Position numbers and translations under genes: made by a program. DNA of 64,000 nucleotides from Viscum album (Eukaryota; Streptophyta; Magnoliopsida; Santalales; Viscaceae). Below the pieces are notes generated by a model that saw only the letters and a list, made by a program, of their open reading frames with translations, ran no database searches and was not told the origin of the DNA. Shown here piece by piece: positions 1 to 11,154 of this stretch (position 1 is its first letter; every line of letters begins with the position of its first letter). The stretch is from the NCBI GenBank assembly GCA_963277665.1, contig OY728128.1, forward strand, positions 1,868,444,988 to 1,868,508,987, given 5' to 3'.

Positions 1-380
1 CACAATAACTTGGGGAGGCCTTTGCCTAAGTACCTGTACACACACACGCAGCACACTCAATGCAAAAGTGCAGAGTAAAAAAGAAAAGCAAAGGGAAACT
101 GCTATAAATAAACCACAAAGTGCATCGAACCCTACAAGTACAAAGAAAGTGATGAAGGTAAACTGAAAAGAAAAGGGGAAAAACACGTGCCCAACCAGAA
201 AGGTGCCACAACCCGGCAACAGGTAAACAAAAACAAATAGCTGGAAGGGTCCCCCACCTGGGACCTGACCACGACCATCGCACATGGTCTAAGCTCCTGA
301 ACTCTTATGCCCCACTGAAGTCACAACCAACTTGTCCGTCATCTGCAAGGGCACACCAAGTGAGGGAAAATCCCAAGAAA

Positions 381-404
381 GGGTGAGTATAAAAATACTC
401 AGTA
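381..404 (-). promoter_or_regulatory. LTR hairpin followed by CACCC (R1)
   Basis: On the minus strand this reads TACT then GAGTATTTTTATACTC, a 6-bp stem with a T-rich loop, followed directly by ACCC. The same arrangement (TACTG, short hairpin, CTCACCC) recurs near the ends of the R3, R8, R9 and R10 LTRs, so it marks the distal part of the LTR. Its function is unknown; an RNA structure in the transcribed LTR is the simplest idea. Confidence 0.6.
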
Positions 405-549
405 GGATACCCCGAAGGCTCAAGGGAGAAACAAAGGAGGTACCGAAGGGTGATTAGTAGAGAGAACATCGAAAAGTAAAGGAGTACATCTGAAAGCGCA
501 GTAAAGTGTGCAGTAAAGAGTCCATCTCAACCCAACAAGAAGAAAGAAG

Positions 550-711
550 GTAGACTCGTCAAGACACAAGGAGCTGGAAATGGCGAGAAGATGAACTTCC
601 TGTCGAGTCTTCGCTACCTATAGCAGGAGAGTAGACTCGTCCAACCACGAGAAGCTAGACATGGAAAGCACGTGGCATACCCCGCGAGTCTTTGCCTCTC
701 CTGGAAAGAGA
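550..711. repeat. Two-unit direct repeat, about 81 bp (R1)
   Basis: GTAGACTCGTC occurs at 550 and 631 and is followed in both units by similar sequence (an AGCTGGAAATGG / AGCTAGACATGG block, then CGAGTCTT-C/T-GCC-like text). Copies are diverged. Confidence 0.55.
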
Positions 712-1189
712 GTAACCAAAACCAAGAAGTGGGTACTAGAACAAGGTATATACAAGTCCATATACTCAATCAAGAAGCCCAAAAAAGATCGTAAGGGGAT
801 ATCCATCCTGTAGCTCAGCCCAAGAAACTGAGTCGCCAACAGTCCCAGAAGTAACACCGTCGATGCCCAGCATCCCGCACGTCCACCCCGAACTACAAGT
901 CAAGGGGATCAAACCACTGCACCTCAACACTATCCGCTTTGGGTGGAACTGACTCGCCCGCACGGTTTTAGGTTACATCACACGGTCGTGTCTCGGTGGG
1001 TGAAAGTGCCCCTCGTACTTCAGAGTTCTGGGTTAAGTCAAACCATGCCTCGTCACTGCCCCGCAGTCGGGAGGTCTCCTCAAATTCAAGGTTGTCAGAT
1101 CACTGACCCGTAAAAACAAGTGTCCCGCTCCGGTAGTCATGGAGGAAAGCCACAGACTAGCCTAGCAGAAAAGAATGATTCTGGAATAT

Positions 1190-1750
1190 CAACAGGTGTC
1201 CCACTGCCCAGTCCTGCTGGAGGGTAATTTATACAATGATATCGGGTGACCCACTGCCCAGCCCTGCTAGAGGGTAAACCATAAAACATCATCCGGTGAC
1301 CCACTGCCCATCCCTACTAGAGGGTAGACCTGGAGTAAGAAAACAGGCGACCCACTGCCCAGCCTCACTTGAGGGTAGACCTGGAAGAAGTCGACGGGTG
1401 ACCCACTGCCCAGCCCCGCTGGAGGGTAAACCCGGAACAAGTCAATAGGTGACCCACTGCCCAGCCCTACTGGAGGGTAGACCTGAATCAAGACGATGAG
1501 TGACCCACTATCCAGCCCCGCTGGAGGGTAGACTCTAAAGAGTAATCGGGTGACCCGCTGCCCAGTCTCTGTTGGAGGGTAGACCCTAAGAGTGTCGTCA
1601 GGTGACCCACTGCCCAGTCACTACTGGAGGGTAGATCCTAAGAGTGTCGGGTGACACACTGCCCAGTCTCCACTGGAGGGTAAACCCAAGAAGTCATTGA
1701 GAAACCCACTACCCATCCCTGCTGGACGGTTATCCCGAAACTGCTCTGTC
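1190..1750. repeat. Minisatellite array, about 11 units of 51 bp (R1)
   Basis: Eleven successive units of about 50-52 bp carry the core GTGACCCACTGCCCAG followed by GCTGGAGGGTA. Unit starts fall near 1190, 1240, 1291, 1341, 1393, 1444, 1495, 1546, 1596, 1647 and 1697, and a decayed partial unit follows. Spacers between cores differ, and units from the middle of the array are most alike. The array lies in the distal half of the R1 LTR, where the other LTRs here also carry arrays of other sequence. The minus-strand reading frame over 1267-1491 is only a translation of this repeat. Confidence 0.9.
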
Positions 1751-2346
1751 CATCCCTAATGGGTGGTACAACACTGGCCAACCAAACATGGAGTGGGTAT
1801 CGTGCAAGCACTCGACTCCGGAACAAAACCAGGGGAAACCACTCAACCCTGCTGATCTAAACTGTCGAGCACAGAGCCAGGGGAAAAACTCAACCCCACT
1901 GGTCAACAAACGAGAACAAAGGGACCCTCCACGTCATGAGAGGTAAAAAGTACGCAAGGTAGAACACAGCACGCACATGGGGCACACACGACGTGTGGTC
2001 CCAATTCAATCCTCAACTAAGCACACAAACAGTCTCAGGTACAAACCACACATACCTCCAAGTACTCTTGTATACTCCCAGAGTATACCTCATTTTCAGT
2101 ACAAGGGCTATCATGCACATGGCCCCCAACATCAACGTGAAGGCATGACGTAACATCTCCAACTTTCCACCTCAACAACTAGGGCACGTCCAACCACATC
2201 TATTCAAGCATTACATCAATCACACGGGAATGAACGCGATCACACGCCATGGGTCTGCTACAAACATAGTAGAAGAACCTCCCCCGGGGCACCTTCACAT
2301 TTCCACATTTAATAAGACCACGTATGAGGCTCTGCACCACCAAACA

Positions 2347-3085
2347 GATCGTACTGTTGTAATCCTCGCGGAAAAAAATGCGAGATAGACTACTTACTCG
2401 CCCGAAACGGTCAACTGGTGAAAAAGGTACTATTCACCATAACCAAGCCTGTGTGGGGCCCACCCCAAGATCCCGAAACTGAACAAACAGATCACGCCAC
2501 TACGATCCCCTCGGAAAAACACACGGGATTGAATACTCAATCGCCCAAAATGGATACCCGGTGAAAAAGGTACTATTCACTGTAGTTGGGTCGGGTGGGA
2601 CCCACACCACATCCCTGAAAAAGGTCGGGCGAACTGCGCCATCGCAATGCTCTCAGAAAAACCTATCAAAAGCACAATTCACTTGAGCGGAACAGACATC
2701 CAAAGAAAAAGATACGTTCCGGCTCCCCGCGCACGAGCGGTACCACGCGGGACCTGCACCCTGGTCCTGAAGCACTGCCAACGGATCGCACCATTGCGAT
2801 CCTCTCAAAAAAGTACACAAGATGGACTATTCACTTGTCCAAAACGGTTTCCCGGTGATAGAGATGGAAAAAATCACTGTCAATGCCCAAACGGACCTCA
2901 CGGGGACCACACCTTCGTGCGGAATTAGAGCGGGCAGACTGCGCCAATGCGATGCCCTCGACGAAACACCCAACATCGACTGCTCGCACGCCCCGAACAG
3001 ACGCCCGATGAGAAAGTCGCTAAACGCTGCTCGCAGCTCAAAGACGGGTCGTGGGGCCCATGCCTCAACTCTGGCTTCAACGCCC
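2347..3085. repeat. Degenerate tandem array, five units of 141-153 bp (R1)
   Basis: A motif of the form GATCGCACCATTGCGATCCTCTC recurs in diverged form at 2347, 2490, 2631, 2784 and 2937, giving spacings of 143, 141, 153 and 153 bp. Several units also share an internal GTACTATTCACC-like stretch preceded by CCGGTGAAAAAG. The unit length is close to that of many plant satellites, but there are only five copies, all inside the LTR. Reading frames across this block have no recognisable domain. Confidence 0.7.
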
Positions 3086-3384
3086 GGAAGCACCTCGGAA
3101 AGCTTCGTCCCGACCCCAGGGTCCCAATTCCACTGATAACGCTCAAAACGGACGTCGGACGTGCCCGCGCCGCCCAAAACAAAAATCCCCTGGATAACGT
3201 CAATCCCCACGACGTACGTGTCGCGCCACCGAGGCCCCTCGTTTTGAGAATTAAAAATTCCCTAAGCCATCTCAAAAATTCCGCCTTGACACGAGCTCCG
3301 TGTTGCCACAGACGGTGTGCAAAATGGACACCCGTAGCAAAAGTTACGGGCATCGGAAGATAGAAGGGGAGAATCCCCTTGGGT

Positions 3385-3700
3385 TGGACCGGCCCGGTCC
3401 GGCCGGTCCGCCCTACTCAGGCCCACCCGCTCCGGCTGGCCCGCTGGGACCGCGGCCCAACCGCCTGGGTCCGGCCCAGCTGAACCCGCGGCCCGCCGTG
3501 TGCGGCCCACCGCCTTGTACGAGCCCACCTCGCCCGCGCGCCATGTGGGCGCTTCTTCCACCGACCGGCCGACATGGCCGGTCCATTTTCCACGCGGAGA
3601 CCCGCGTCACACGGGTCCCGGTCTCACCGCGGGGTCGCGCGCATGCGACCCCGGATGCCCCCCTCGCCGGCGCCCTCTGTCGGTGATCCCGATCCACGCC
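3385..3700. other. Extremely GC- and CpG-rich block (R1)
   Basis: Dominated by CCGGCC, CCCGCG and GGCCCA words, with many intact CpG sites, in a window that is otherwise strongly AT-rich. Several overlapping frames stay open only because stop codons are rare in such DNA. Intact CpGs argue that R1 has been methylated for less time than its neighbours. Confidence 0.6.
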
Positions 3701-4053
3701 ACCCGCCTGAAGAACATGGACCGCCACCTGGATGTCGCGCCAAGCCAAGCCGCCGCGCCACCTGGGAAGTCGCAGCTGCCGTCGTCGTCCCGAACCGCCA
3801 GAAAAACCATGGAATCGGCCGGGACTTCCCGGGGCTATCTCGGGCACCCCGGGAGACGGATTTTCGATCCGAGAAGTGCGTTGGAAAGATTAGAACACAT
3901 GCTATGGTATTTTGGGCTTTTTTCAAGGATCGGTCAATATATTGGCATGGAAAATTGGGCTCAAAGTATGTGTGAAGTAAAACACAAAACAAAACCTCCT
4001 ACCTCGAAGGGCGTAGCCCGACACTTCATGTGCGGACCGTCAGAACCACTGCG

Positions 4054-4130
4054 CCTCGCCGGAGATCGCCTCACTGGAGCTGCCTTGCCGGAGATTGCCT
4101 CGCTAGAGCTGCCTCGTCGGAGATGGAGGA
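4054..4130. repeat. Short tandem repeat, 29 bp, about 2.6 units
   Basis: CCTCGCCGGAGATCGCCTC starts at 4054, 4083 and 4112 with small changes. It lies in the presumed R1 leader. Confidence 0.75.
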
Positions 4131-4143
4131 TAGGGGAGGGTTT

Positions 4144-4182
4144 GAGGAAGAAGAAGAAGAAAAAAAAGAAGAAGAAGAAGAA
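4144..4182. repeat. (AAG)n microsatellite
   Basis: GAA/AAG triplets with a short A run. On the transcribed minus strand this is a TTC-rich leader segment just after the TATA-like site. Confidence 0.85.
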
Positions 4183-4841
4183 GGGGGAGGGGATGTGTTT
4201 AAGTAGAAAATACTTAAACGCCCGCCTGATAGCCCCGGAACCGAAATTTTGGCGGGGTCAGGATTAAGGCTCTCCTAAGCTAAAAACCATGCTCCGAGCG
4301 CAACAGAGGTCTCAGAATTTTAATCCAAGGCCCCGTTCAAAAGTTTCAACAACCGCGCCTGAGGCTGCTAAATTACGAAAATGCCCCCGACGCCTTTTTC
4401 ACAGACGGGCTGCACCCGTGAAACTTACACCCCTCCTAGGGTAAACGGCATGTTTCAAACTCAAAGGTTCCCTTGGTTTTCCAATCCGATTTACCATTTA
4501 ATATATACTTGAGTTAAGCCATTAAACGAATAAATTAATTAACTTAATTCTCCGTTTAAAGTTCCGAAAGCGACCGAGGGGTCCAAACGTCCCGCGCCGA
4601 CAAGTTTTATGTCGTTCTTAGGGTAAACACCCCATTACAGACCCATGCGTACACTCGGATCTCTTATCTGAAGTACCATTTAGGGGTTATCCCATTTATT
4701 TGGGATTTCCAGTGTGAACGCACTAAAAATTTAATTTTGGCCACTCCGGGGTTCAGAATCGCACATCGTATGAGGTCGCTGCTCTGGAATAATATCAAGA
4801 ATATTCTGAAGTAATTTATATCGAAAAATAGGGTTCTTACA

Positions 4842-6646
4842 GGTGAACATATATAGAACAAAAAAATAGAATTTATGAGGATTACAAAATAATTTACAGG
4901 AATTTAATTGAGTTAATTAGACAATAAAAGTAACCCGAATGAAAATGGAAGTTCTGGTGGAAAAAAACCTTTACCTTAAATCCGAACGTGTTCTGATCTT
5001 GAAATTAAGCTCCTAGATTATGAAATTATACTTATTAATAACCAATTTAATAACCTATTATAAATTTTTATATTTTATAATAATTCTTTTTAGTTTATTT
5101 ATTCTCTTACTGATAAGTTATTATATTGAATTTTGTCATTCTGCAATCTTCATTTTCATTATTTTTGTAATAGGGTCACTTGTTATTATGTAATGGAGTT
5201 CATGTTGAATGGATTTAAATATCTAGAATTGAATTCACATATTATTTATGATCGTCCATAGGTTTTAGTGGCCATTTACATAACATGGTTAGAAAGCATG
5301 GGGATGAAATATTATATAGAACTTTAATGATAACTGTTTTGGTTAGTTTGTGGGTTTCGATTACAACGAACTCATTTTTCTTTATAACATAATTCCATTT
5401 GTTCAAAGGGCTTATAGAAACATAAATAGGGTATATTAAATATATAAAAATCTTTTACAACTATAACTATAATAGTTTCATGGCCATAATTGAGAATGAT
5501 AATAGAAATTGAAAGCCCATCATCCTTGAATGTGGTAAATTGACATATCTCGGAAGGTGTTCTTCCTACTAGTATAAAATAAGATAAAAGGAAGAGATGA
5601 TGATAACTTATTCAACTATCATGAAAAAACTCCATTTCATGTAAGTTACTATATTAATCACAACATTTGAATAAAGAGAGGTAATAATATAAAAAGAAAA
5701 CAAATGAACATGAAAGGAAAGACAAAGAACTAACAATTGGAATTTACCTCTAGATCCAAACATCCTTGAGAGCCTCCTTAAGGAAGAGGTTTTGGTCTTG
5801 TATGAGACCAGACTTGTTGGATGTGGGATAGGAGGTTGGGATGGTATTTGGACTGAATTTGGAGAAGGAACAAGGCTTGAGAGGAGTGATGGGAGGAGGG
5901 AGTGAGGGGTGTTTTTTATAATGGAGGAGAGGAGAGTTTTTGTAATTTTAAAATCATTAGATTATTAATTTCCCTCAAGACAAGAAAGAGTGATGATTAA
6001 ATGACCAAGAATAGTGATAAATGAATGTGAGATCGAACCAAGTGTGGTTATATCACTTGTGATGTCATTAATAGTGTATTTAACTGATAATTTGTATATA
6101 CGGTATTCTACTGTATTTCACTATTCATCAACTATTCGAGTTTTTCAAAAAAATACCAAAAATTCAATCTGACCATTTTTATACGTGTAGAATTCAAAAA
6201 TGAATTCCATTTTTCAAAAATAATTTTCTCAATTTTAATAATTTAATATTTAATTAAAAAAATAATTTATTCAAAAAAACAACAGTTTTAAAACATATAT
6301 TTGCTTATTCCGAAGCATAGGTATATCGTACTTTCACTTGAATATTATTTATATACTATCATATGTAAGGTTACTATTCATTAGGGTATATAACTATTCA
6401 TAAGGGAATTTTATTATTCATAATGGTTGGTTACTATTCACCAAAAATGTGTTTTTCTTATCGAACCTCAAATAACTTACTGATCGCAACTGTGTATGTC
6501 AGATTTTTAAAATTCACGTCACAGAAGTGACAAACATATTTTTAAGGGTCACATAGCACTTAGTAGTTCATTATGTTGTGATTTCATGTGATTATGACAT
6601 ACTTATAATAAATGAATTTACATTGAATAAATATTGGGTTGTTACA
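4842..6646 (-). mobile_element. R2 3' LTR (proximal 1.8 kb, interrupted by R1)
   Basis: Aligns along its length with 12840-14649, the R2 5' LTR. Shared words include the LTR start TGTAAC-A/T-ACCCAATATTT, the block CAAAAATTC-ACCC near the TATA box, and AAGGTAAAGG/AAGGTAGGGG further on. The distal third of the LTR is missing because R1 sequence starts at 4841. Single-base differences from the 5' copy are frequent, so the insertion is old. Confidence 0.8.
5740..5920 (-). promoter_or_regulatory. R2 3' LTR promoter: TATA box and donor-like site
   Basis: Minus-strand TATAAA at 5915-5920 sits after a CT-rich stretch. GAGGTAAATT follows about 170 nt later, with its GT at 5746-5747. The same pair occurs at the same spacing in the R2 5' LTR. 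Confidence 0.55.
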
Positions 6647-6662
6647 TTCTCCCATCCTTACA
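6647..6662 (-). other. R2 polypurine tract
   Basis: Minus-strand AAGGATGGGAGAA lies directly before the LTR start TGTAAC. This is the usual plus-strand priming site of LTR retrotransposons and fixes the R2 orientation. Confidence 0.7.
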
Positions 6663-6692
6663 AAAATTTCATCCTCAAAATTCACAAAAGTA

Positions 6693-6929
6693 TTACCTAA
6701 AAAGATTCGGGTATGTCTTCAACCTATGCTCCTCAGGATCCCATGTTTCTTCCTCCATCTTATAGTTCCTCCAAAGATCCGTTACTAGGCAAGTCATCTG
6801 ATTTATCAAGACTTGTTCTCTGGTATCAAGAACCTTGATTGGCTCTTCACAATAAGATAGATTGGGCTCATGTTCTATTTCTTCATAGGTGAGTACATGT
6901 GTTGGGTCTGGCATGTATTTCCTTAACAT
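6693..6929 (-). pseudogene. R2 pol C-terminus: chromodomain tail
   Basis: The last segment of the R2 polyprotein, open for 78 codons. It holds the typical end of a chromovirus chromodomain: a V/I-KVLDTRE-like strand, then LWRNYKMEEETWDPEE and a closing KTYPNLF. In the family this domain is the C-terminal part of integrase and is thought to direct insertion into heterochromatin. It stops about 30 bp before the polypurine tract, as expected. The upstream part of pol continues in other frames, so this is a remnant and not an independent gene. Confidence 0.85.
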
Positions 6930-8000
6930 TCATATGTGGAACAAATTGTAAACTTTGTAAAGACTTGGAATCATTTCCAAATGGCAAGATATGGCTCTAA
7001 TTCAATTCAGAATTTCAAAATTTTTGGTGTACCTCAGACTTAATTTTCCCTTCTTACTGAATCGTATAATACCCTTCCATGGAGATACCATTAAGAAAAC
7101 ATGATCTCCCTCTTGAAATAAAAAATCATTCCTTCAGTAAGCAGCATAGCTATTATTCCTAGTTTGAGCAGTTCTGATATTGTTTTGGATAATCTTCTCC
7201 TTTTTCATTGTTTCTTCAATATGTTCTAGGCCTACGAGCTTTCTTTCACTAACATCAACCTAGAAAGTTGGTGTACAACATATCTTTCCATAAAATGCTT
7301 CATATGGTACCATCTGAATACTTGAATGGAAGTTTGTATAGGAAAATTCTATGAGAGGTAAATACTGATCCCACATGCCTTGAAAGTCAAGTGAATGAGA
7401 CCTCCACATGTCTTCCAAAGTTTGAATAGTCTATTCTGATTGTCTATCAATTTGTGGGTGGTAATAAGTGCTCAAACAAAGATCAACATCTTGGTCCTTC
7501 TAAAGACTTTTCCAAAATTGTGATGTAAAATAGAGATTAAGATCAGAAACAATTGAAAAGGGTACCACATTAAGTCTTACAACTTCATTAATATATAGTC
7601 TTTCTAAATGTTCAAGTGGTAAATCTTCTCTCATAGTAAGAAAATGTGCTGATTTTGTAAAATGATCAACCATGACTCATATTGCATCATTCTTACATGG
7701 AGTCTTTGGTAGTCCCATGAAATATTCCATTGTAATAACATCCCATTTCCACATAGTAATAGGAAGGGATTGCATGACTCCTCCTAGATTTTTCCTTTAA
7801 GTCATCACCTATTGAAAAACCAAACATCTCAACACGTAATCAGAAATCTCCCTCTTCATGTTTTCTCAACGAAAATATTCCCTTAGATATCTATACATCT
7901 TTGTGCTACTAGGGTGTATAGGTAAATTAGATCTATGATAATCATATAATAGTTTCATCTTAAGCTTAGGAATAGCAGGAATACAATGCTTCTTTTCGAA
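6930..8000 (-). pseudogene. R2 integrase (decayed)
   Basis: Translation of the minus strand in changing frames gives integrase landmarks in order. The zinc-finger region near 7930-7790 has HPSSTKMYRYLREYF and KREISDYVLRCL. The core around 7690-7610 has DHFTKSAHFLTMRED. Further on, around 7480-7270, come a Q-x-E-STOP-TIQTLEDMWR region matching the usual SERTIQTLEDMLR, and FHSSIQMVPYEAFYG. Tryptophan and arginine codons are often replaced by stops, as in CpG/CpHpG decay. Integrase would join the cDNA to chromosomal DNA; this copy cannot encode it. Confidence 0.8.
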
Positions 8001-8229
8001 TTTCAAAATGCCTCCTTCATATACGAAATCAGATAACTTCCCATCATTTATATCATTAATTTTCTTTTGAAACTCCTCATCATCAAACTGAGAACATTTT
8101 ATCCTTTACAGTAAAGAAGGTTTGGCAACCATTGGAAAACGTAGTGATTTTTTACCTTCCTTGATAATTCCCATATCCATATTTACTAGATTCATGAACA
8201 TAGGATCTCTTTCAACTCTCATATAATTT

Positions 8230-9560
8230 AGAATTTTTTGGCCCTTTCTGCTCAAAGCATTTTCCACCTTATTTTCCTTCCCCAAGTGGTAGTGTATTAG
8301 GAAATCATAGTCTTTGTGTAGCTCAATCTATCTCCTTTGTCTTTTTTTGAGTTATTTCTATGATAATATATATTTTAAACTCTTATGATCTGTATATATC
8401 TCACATTTTTCACCATAGAGGTAATGTATCTAAATCTTTAAAGAAAATATTACCACTTCTAACAGAATATCATGAGTTTGATAGTTTTTTTCATGAATTT
8501 TTAGCTTCCTAGATGCATAAACAATCACTCAATCATTCTGCACAAGGACGCAACCAAGTCCTTGCTTTGATGCATCACTATAGATAAAAATCCATCATTC
8601 CCTGATGGTAGAGTCAACATTAGAGAATTCACTAACCTCCTCTTAAATTCTTCAAAACATTCTTCACATTCCTCTGTCTATACGAACTTAACCCCTTTTA
8701 TTGTGAGCTTGGTCATTGTGTTGGCTAAACGGGCAATGTTCTGAACATAACGCTGATAATAACCTGCTAAACCAAAAAAACTGCATACCTGTGTTCTGTT
8801 CGTTGGAGTAGGACATTCTTGAACAGCCTTTGTATTTGTAGGATCTGCAGGTATTCCACCCTTAGAGACAATATGGCCCAGAAAGTAAACTTATTGGTTC
8901 CGAGAATCACAATTTCTAAACATCCATTAAAATTTATTTCATCTCAGAGTCTTCCAAAAAGTGTGCATGTGAATTTCATGTTCTTCATAGGTTTTAGATT
9001 ATACCAGGATACCATCAATAAACACCACCACAAACTCATAAAGATACTCCTTGAAAAAAATATTCATTAGATCCATGAAAATAGATGGTGCATTTGTTAT
9101 TCCAGAAGGAATTACTGTAAACTCGTATTGCACGTACCTTGTTTGGAATGCTATTTTTAGAATTTCTTCCTTCCTCACAAGAAACTGATGATATCTAGAT
9201 CGAAGATCAATATTCGAAATATATTGTTCTCCATGAAGTTGATCAAATGAATCATCACTCTGAGGTAGGGGATATATGTTCTTTATTATTATATTATTGA
9301 TCTCTCTGTAGTCAATGCACAACCACATAGACCCATCTTTCTTCTTAAAAAAAGAATAGGGGCTCCCCATGGAGAAAATCTAGGGAAAATAAATCCTTTA
9401 TAACTCAATTACTCTAGTTGTTTCATTAGTTCCACTAACTCCAAAGTAGGCATTCTATAAGGGGTCATTGATGTGGGACTTGAACTATTAATTAAGTCAA
9501 TAGAAAACTCAATTTCTTGCTCTGGAGGATATCCAGGTAAATCCTCTAGAAAGATGTTAA
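8230..9560 (-). pseudogene. R2 reverse transcriptase and RNase H (decayed)
   Basis: The RT begins near 9560 (LPGYPPEQEIEFSIDLI). It continues in an open stretch at 8999-9370 with [43 protein letters not shown] and [21 protein letters not shown]. The catalytic box reads [10 protein letters not shown], so the second aspartate of the usual IDD is Gly. The thumb follows (FFGLAGYYQRYVQNIARLA) and then RNase H, with EKCEIYTDHKSLKYI near 8390 and a DYDFLIHYHLGKENKVENALSRK-type end near 8260. The order PR-RT-RH-IN-chromodomain is that of Ty3/gypsy. Internal stops and a lost catalytic residue make it inactive. Confidence 0.9.
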
Positions 9561-9732
9561 TATATTATTGCACAACAGGTACGTCTTCTATTTGAACATC
9601 ATTTTTCTCACCTATACTAATTTCATTCTCTTCCTCCCCAATAATTAAATTCAATAGATCTACTGGGGGTGGATCTAGATTAGAATTATATGGTGATGTT
9701 TCTATCCTAAAGATAGGTGATTCCACACCATT

Positions 9733-9933
9733 TTAAAAAATTATAACTTCCTTCTTTTTGAAATAGATCTTCGCATCATAATTTGACAGCCACTTCATAC
9801 TGAGAATTATATCAAATTTAGTCATTGGTGTGATGATAAGGTCAGAGAATAAATCAATCTTATGTGTCATGATGGGGACTAATTGACATGCCTTTGTTTC
9901 AATAATACATCCACTAGGGGTTTTGACTGACAA
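9733..9933 (-). pseudogene. R2 aspartic protease, C-terminal half
   Basis: A 66-codon open stretch resembles the second half of a retropepsin. It has a hydrophobic ITPMTKFDIILSMKWLS segment, the counterpart of the conserved DVILGMDWLS. The active-site D-S/T-G would lie upstream (about 10050-10100), where the frame is broken. It lies between gag and RT as expected. Confidence 0.75.
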
Positions 9934-10239
9934 CTCCTTTATTAAATCAAATTGGACATATATAATTTTCCTAGAAAACTAGAAAGATATAAATGAATGC
10001 AATGATCCAAAATCAAATAAATAATTGGATAAGTTTGATGAAATGATCAATGTACCTACCACCACTTTGTTATGAACTTAAACCTCTGTGGTTGTGACCA
10101 CCTAAGCTTGGCCCTTCTCCCTTGTCCTTCTTTTAGAAACATTTCTCTAACGCTTAGGACATTCATGTGGATAATGTCCTATCTCCTTGAAATTGTATCA
10201 TAGAAAATTGGTTGCTTCATTCATCCCCTTACTATCTCG

Positions 10240-11154
10240 AGATAGGTGGTCTTTTTCTTCGCACTTGTAATAGACTCCCATTCCCTTCAGGAAAGTGCCA
10301 GAGTGTTTATTCCCACAATTACTGCATGATGAAAATTTAACTCTACCCTTCTTCCCCATTTCCTTATTACTTTTCAATGAGTTTTTAGCAGCCCATTTTT
10401 TCTTTTTCTTTCACTTATAGTCATAAGAATTATATAATTCCTTTTCTATCTTGATATCACATGAATCTATATCATCATATGAGGACAAATTCTAGGAGAC
10501 TAGATACCTTCAGAAGAATGGTTTCAAACCATCAAAGAATCAGTCAATTTTTCTCCTCGTATTTTGTATATATTCCATAGCATTCCTTGAAAACCTTATG
10601 AAGTTATATTCATACATTGAAACATTATCATCATCCTTTTGCTTCAAATTAAGAAACCTCCTTTCCTTATCTGCTCGATATTCACGAGGAAAATATTTCT
10701 CGAGGTATATTTCCTTAAAGTCTCTCCATTCCATCTATTTTATCTATTCCTCCTCCTTTGTGTTTTATATTAATGAAAACCATTGACCCACATCTCCTGG
10801 TAGATGATAAACTGTCATTATGACCATCTCTCTTTCGTTACATCCCAAAGTGAGAAATATCTTATCGAAGGAACTTATCCACTGCTCAGCTACAAACGGG
10901 TTTTTAGTCCCATTGAATGATAGAGGTTGTTGTCACATAAAGCGATCTTACATAGCTCTTCCATGTGGTGAATCCAGATTCTCCATATGGGTATGGTTAT
11001 TATTCATAACCCAATTATGTTTTCCTAGTATATTTACAAGTTGCACAGCACCAGTCACAACACCAGATCCAACATCATTATCTTGAATTGGAGGGAAATC
11101 CTTACAGGGGACACATGCATTCATGAAATTTCCATTCCTTCCACTTGGTGTCAT
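10240..11154 (-). pseudogene. R2 gag (decayed)
   Basis: The likely start is the Met at 11154 (MTPSGRNGNF), which follows a roughly 490-bp leader. At 10540-10734 the capsid core shows the retrotransposon gag signature WRDFKEIYLEKYFPREYR, then KERRFLNLKQKDD and MYEYNFIRFSR. Near 10340-10270 a zinc knuckle survives in part: CSNCGNKHSG with the last Cys replaced by Phe, followed by YKCEEKDHLSR. Gag would form the particle and bind RNA. Stops separate these pieces. Confidence 0.85.

Larger units (their letters stand above)
4001..4205 (-). promoter_or_regulatory. Putative R1 promoter and leader (TATA-like site, donor-like site)
   Basis: On the minus strand TACTTAAAC (4197-4205) is followed by a CT-rich leader including a TTC repeat and, about 200 nt on, by TTCGAGGTAGGAGG with the possible donor GT at 4001-4002. 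R2, R9 and R10 LTRs have the same order: TATA box, pyrimidine-rich leader, then AAGAGGTAAAT or ACGGTAAGG. The TATA match here is weak and the assignment rests on layout. Confidence 0.35.
1..4841 (-). mobile_element. R1: partial long LTR of a Ty3/gypsy-type element, GC-rich
   Basis: The minus strand begins at 4841 with TGTAAGAACCC, which matches the LTR starts of the other gypsy copies here (TGTAAC-A/G-ACC). The homology between the two R2 LTRs stops at the same point, so R1 seems to have landed in the R2 3' LTR. R1 is far richer in GC and CpG than the rest of the window. Within it, in minus-strand order, are a TATA-like site, a donor-like GTAGG, a very GC-rich block, a roughly 150-bp array, a 51-bp array and the hairpin-CACCC signature. 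No primer site or gag is seen, so the LTR probably continues past position 1. Long reading frames in this block are low-complexity by-products of GC-rich or repetitive DNA. The family assignment is inferred from the termini and layout, not from coding sequence. Confidence 0.6.

Noticed and set aside
1267..1491. 74-codon minus-strand frame with repeated VYPPVGLGSGSP units
   Set aside because: Direct translation of the 51-bp minisatellite, whose length is a multiple of three in some units.
1190..1750. CRISPR-like array (regular repeats with variable spacers)
   Set aside because: The units are diverged, the spacers are only about 10-15 bp and similar to each other, and the context is a plant LTR. 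It is a minisatellite.
2647..3363. Overlapping frames of 93-142 codons on both strands
   Set aside because: They cover the roughly 150-bp array and GC-rich DNA, where stops are rare in every frame. No motif was found.
3500..4267. 255-codon plus-strand frame, the longest in the window
   Set aside because: It lies in the GC-rich block and leader of R1, opposite to the element sense strand, is rich in R, P, G and A, and ends in a poly-lysine run that is just the AAG microsatellite. No domain is visible.
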